DNA from: Mucilaginibacter_A sp964251965
GTDB lineage: Bacteria > Bacteroidota > Bacteroidia > Sphingobacteriales > Sphingobacteriaceae
Direction: 5' to 3'
NCBI GenBank assembly: GCA_964251965.1
Contig: CAXULQ010000001.1
Location: 496,001 to 560,000, forward strand
Length of the DNA stretch: 64,000 bases
In this document: piece after piece, positions 61,409-64,000 of the stretch
Numbering within the stretch: position 1 is the stretch's first letter
How the letters are laid out: every line of letters begins with the position of its first letter
The notes under the pieces: generated by a model
The model's input: only the letters and a program-made list of their open reading frames with translations
Database searches by the model: none
Told to the model about the DNA's origin: nothing
Made by a program: the position numbers and the translations under genes

Positions 61409-62323
61409 TTGGGTTTTAATAACCAAAATATTTTAATTTCCATTTCCGGCCCTACTGCATCCGGCAAAACTACGCTTGCTATTCAACTGGCCAAATATTT
61501 TCAAACCGAAATCATTTCTGCGGATTCCAGGCAATTTTACCGGGAAATGGAAGTTGGAACGGCTAAACCTGCTGCGGAAGAATTGGCTGCCGTTCCGCAT
61601 CATTTCATCAACTCTCATTCCGTAAAAGATCATTTTTCTGTTGCTGATTTTGAAAAAGAAGTGATTGAAAAACTGAAGCTACTTTTTCAAAAACATAGGA
61701 TTGTAATTATCGTCGGCGGTTCGGGTTTGTATTTGCAAGCTGTTTATCAGGGATTTGACGAAATGCCGGATGCGGATTTGCAGGAAAGGGAAAAATGGAA
61801 CCGGCTTTACCAGGAAAAAGGTTTAATTTTTTTGCAGGAAGAACTGAAAAACGCAGACCCGGAATATTACGGTAAGGTAGATTTACAGAACCCACAACGC
61901 ATAATCCGTGCTTTAGAAATATTTTCTTCTACCGGAAAACCTTTTTCGTCCCTTCGTACCAAAACAAAAAAAGAACGTGATTTTAAAATTATTAAAATTG
62001 GAATTAATCCGGAGAGATCTGTTCTGTACAATAGGATTAATGAACGAGTTAATACAATGGTAGAAAAAGGATTGGTAAAAGAAGCAGGAACATTATTTCC
62101 TTTTCAACATTTAAATCCTTTAAATACAGTTGGGTACAAAGAGCTTTTTGAAGCCTTTAACAAAAATATACCGGTAAAAGAAGCATTAGAAAAAATCAAA
62201 CAAAACACTCGAAATTTTGCAAAAAGGCAAATTACCTGGTTTAAAAAAGACGAGGAAATTGCGTGGTTTAGTTCTTCTGATTTACAACCTATCTTGGAAC
62301 ATATTTTACCTTTAATTAGATGA
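61409..62323 (+). CDS. miaA: tRNA dimethylallyltransferase
   Basis: Transfers dimethylallyl from DMAPP to A37 of tRNAs reading UNN codons. The 304-residue protein has the P-loop GPTASGKT (14-21), the SADSRQFYREMEVGTAKP region, and the SGLYLQA and RNFAKRQITWFKKD blocks. No ATG is available upstream in frame, so a TTG start at 61409 is inferred. Two 14-mer copies (62074-62087 and 62173-62186) encode VKEAG and VKEAL. The 3' end overlaps the convergent glycosyltransferase gene by 8 bases. Confidence 0.95.
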   Translation: MGFNNQNILISISGPTASGKTTLAIQLAKYFQTEIISADSRQFYREMEVGTAKPAAEELAAVPHHFINSHSVKDHFSVADFEKEVIEKLKLLFQKHRIVIIVGGSGLYLQAVYQGFDEMPDADLQEREKWNRLYQEKGLIFLQEELKNADPEYYGKVDLQNPQRIIRALEIFSSTGKPFSSLRTKTKKERDFKIIKIGINPERSVLYNRINERVNTMVEKGLVKEAGTLFPFQHLNPLNTVGYKELFEAFNKNIPVKEALEKIKQNTRNFAKRQITWFKKDEEIAWFSSSDLQPILEHILPLIR

Positions 62324-63323
62324 TTCTTGATTTGTCCAATTCCTCGTAAAGCGAGTTATATTGTGCAATAGTTTTATCTTTCGAAAATCTTTTTACATTT
62401 TCGAGTCCTTTTTTGATCAAACCATTTCTTAGGTTTTCATTGTTTATCATATCTAAAATCCCGTCTGTAATTGAAGCAACATTGCAAGGATCAACAAAAA
62501 TTGCAGCATCACCAGCAACTTCCGGCATAGAAGAATAGTTGGAAGTAACTACTGATAAACCACAAGCTTGGGCTTCTATAATTGGCATCCCGAAACCTTC
62601 TATTGTAGAAACAAAAATCAACAAGTTCGCCTTCTTGTATTCTTGATAAACAGCATCTTCTGTTAAATCAATCTTATTTATAAATTCAATTTTAAATTTA
62701 TACAACGTTTTTTTTTGCTCTTCATCCAATTTTCCTACAATAGTTAAAGTACAAGGAATACCAGAAAGTGCCTCAGCAAGATTGGAAATATTTTTATTGA
62801 AAGCAGTTCCAATTTGCAAGATGTTTGGATGATCAATATTAAAAGTACGATCTAAGATTGGTCGAAATCTGTCTGAAATAAAATTAGGAATTACTTTTAT
62901 TTTCTGCGGATCAACCTTTACATATTTTAAAACATCCTTTTTTGTAGCTTCAGAAACAACTGTAATTTGATGGGCAAACTTTACGGGTAAAATAACATAT
63001 AACCACTTTAAAATTCTTCTTTTAATACCTTTATTTTGGTGCATAAATGCAAGGTCATGAATGGTTAAAATGCGATGACTAAACCAGGCACCTAAAATTG
63101 CATAATGCACATCGCCGGTTACATGCACAATTTTATGCCGTAAACGAAGCATTGCAATTAGGTTAATAATCCGGTTTAAAATAGAATTACTAAACTTGGG
63201 AAGTATGTATTTTTTTATTTTAAAAGATCGGTTTACAGAAGCGACCAGGTTATCAAAAATAAATTCAATACTGTAAGTATGTTGGAATTGCTTCCGATAA
63301 ATCAAAACCACTTCTTTTTTCAT
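62316..63323 (-). CDS. Glycosyltransferase family 4 protein
   Basis: A 335-residue GT-B enzyme. Landmarks are LTIHDLAFMH in the N-terminal half, VVSEATKKDVLKYVKVDPQK, and the donor-binding LIFVSTIEGFGMPIIEAQACG with a conserved C-terminal VFVDPCN-like turn. The ATG at 63323 is chosen over an in-frame TTG at 63386. It begins MKKEVVLIYRK and is preceded by AGGCGGA, an unusually good ribosome site. It converges on miaA and lies with the neighbouring 2OG oxygenase in what looks like the end of a surface-sugar locus. Confidence 0.88.
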   Translation of the reverse strand: MKKEVVLIYRKQFQHTYSIEFIFDNLVASVNRSFKIKKYILPKFSNSILNRIINLIAMLRLRHKIVHVTGDVHYAILGAWFSHRILTIHDLAFMHQNKGIKRRILKWLYVILPVKFAHQITVVSEATKKDVLKYVKVDPQKIKVIPNFISDRFRPILDRTFNIDHPNILQIGTAFNKNISNLAEALSGIPCTLTIVGKLDEEQKKTLYKFKIEFINKIDLTEDAVYQEYKKANLLIFVSTIEGFGMPIIEAQACGLSVVTSNYSSMPEVAGDAAIFVDPCNVASITDGILDMINNENLRNGLIKKGLENVKRFSKDKTIAQYNSLYEELDKSRII

Positions 63324-63398
63324 TCCGCCTTTAAACCTATAATTTTTTATAATTAGAGCAAATTGCGGCTGAACTTGGAAACACAATTAGTTTAATCT

Positions 63399-64000
63399 TT
63401 ATAGGGCTTCGTTAGATTTTACTAACCGCTTTATGCCTTTATATAAAATTGGCGGTGTAATGTTGCGCACAATATCTTTTATGGTTATCGGCTCGTGTGT
63501 AACATCATTATCAATACCTGCCCGGTTCATAAATAGTGTAGCATGGGGCGTTTCGCTAATTTCGCTTTTTGGGCGACCATTACTGTAGTAATATAATGCA
63601 AGCGATTTCCTGCTGCGGTCCGGTGGGCAAGTCAACGGGTTAGGATGCCCGTGATAGGAGAAATCAGTGGTTGAAAAAATGGCTACCCGGTTAAACACAG
63701 GCAGCACCTTTTTTTGTGATTTTGACATCGTTTTATCCCATAGCTCAAAATGCCCGCCATAACTTTCGTCCCAGTCTTTGTTTAAGTAAACCAGTAAGTT
63801 TATACGCCGGTCGAGCCATGTCTTATCATGTTTATTGAAATCGGCATGTACCTTTAATAACCCGCCCGGCTTAATTTCATGGTAGCCGCCACCATTGAAA
63901 TAAGGATCAGGTAATAAAATTTGTTTTATACCTGTAAGCTCCTGTAAAAATTCGAGTACTGGCTGCGAATTTAAATAATGCACCAGTGCCTTGGTTGCAT
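63399..64000 (-). CDS. 2OG-Fe(II) oxygenase (prolyl-hydroxylase-like), partial
   Basis: The frame stays open to the right window edge, so the N-terminus is missing; GTG 63983 is internal. About 200 residues are visible. The iron ligands are HxD in LKVHADFNKH and a His in YHGHPNP, and the 2-oxoglutarate Arg lies in PDRSRKSLALYYYS. The family hydroxylates proteins or sugars with O2 and 2-oxoglutarate. Such genes often lie in polysaccharide or glycan loci of Bacteroidota. Confidence 0.88.
   Translation of the reverse strand, partial: ATKALVHYLNSQPVLEFLQELTGIKQILLPDPYFNGGGYHEIKPGGLLKVHADFNKHDKTWLDRRINLLVYLNKDWDESYGGHFELWDKTMSKSQKKVLPVFNRVAIFSTTDFSYHGHPNPLTCPPDRSRKSLALYYYSNGRPKSEISETPHATLFMNRAGIDNDVTHEPITIKDIVRNITPPILYKGIKRLVKSNEAL

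Noticed and set aside
949..62186. CRISPR array interpretation of the repeated 14-mer
   Set aside because: Copies are dispersed over the whole window on both strands without regular spacers; no cas genes.
1523..62186. Chi- or KOPS-like polarity motif interpretation of the 14-mer
   Set aside because: Copies are about equally frequent on both strands, whereas Chi and KOPS motifs are strongly oriented with replication.

Overview
The window looks like chromosome from a Bacteroidota bacterium, most likely Sphingobacteriaceae (Mucilaginibacter/Pedobacter type). Evidence: several Bacteroidota -7 boxes (TAnnTTTG) with few Shine-Dalgarno sites, a type IX secretion plug protein, a lipidated TamA homologue (TamL) paired with TamB, type III glutamine synthetase, DUF4230 and DUF4112 proteins, and lipoproteins with short lipoboxes. 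No rRNA, prophage, intact insertion sequence or CRISPR array was seen. The only RNA gene found is tRNA-His.

Layout. 1-6570: YtxH protein, tRNA-His, rnhA, then a minus-strand block (purL, VOC protein, trmN-like methylase, phosphoesterase, fbp). 6700-8700: an accessory island with two PIN-type toxin modules and a VOC protein, separated by related folded repeats that resemble integron attC sites. 8700-16600: tonB, glnN, purM, a lipoprotein and a GH20 hexosaminidase. 16600-31500: DUF4230 protein, trxB, small accessory genes including a frameshifted one, DUF4112 protein, lspA, a DNA glycosylase, DUF1810 protein, ABC-F ATPase, T9SS plug protein, an exonuclease and a fused oligopeptide ABC ATPase. 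31500-34660: rnr and a polyprenyl synthase. 34660-39600: accessory region with a YoeB toxin relic, two alpha/beta hydrolases, a TlpA-like thioredoxin and a retropepsin-like protein. 39600-47000: tamL-tamB. 47000-55800: dnaE, trxA, a decayed patch, gyrB, an OmpH-like lipoprotein, a deaminase and an S4 protein. 56100-64000: dapD, a glycosyltransferase, tsaC, CCA-adding enzyme, PRiA4-type protein, miaA, a second glycosyltransferase and a 2OG-Fe(II) oxygenase that runs off the right edge.

Most genes are housekeeping: purine synthesis (purL, purM), nitrogen and sugar metabolism (glnN, fbp), tRNA maturation (CCA-adding enzyme, miaA, tsaC, trmN; the tRNA-His gene here lacks CCA), redox (trxA, trxB) and envelope assembly (lspA, tamL, tamB, OmpH-like, TonB).

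The most striking signal is a 14-bp word, consensus ATRCTTCTTTTAYC, usually followed by an A-rich flank (about nnnTAAAAAT). About fifty copies lie in 64 kb, on both strands and both between and inside genes, and some form inverted pairs between convergent genes. Density, lack of strand bias, A/T-rich flank and terminator-like pairs all resemble the DNA uptake sequences of Neisseria and Pasteurellaceae. I know of no such element described for this group. The second signal is the attC-like cassette cluster at 6.7-8.1 kb. A third theme is decayed toxin-antitoxin and other small genes.
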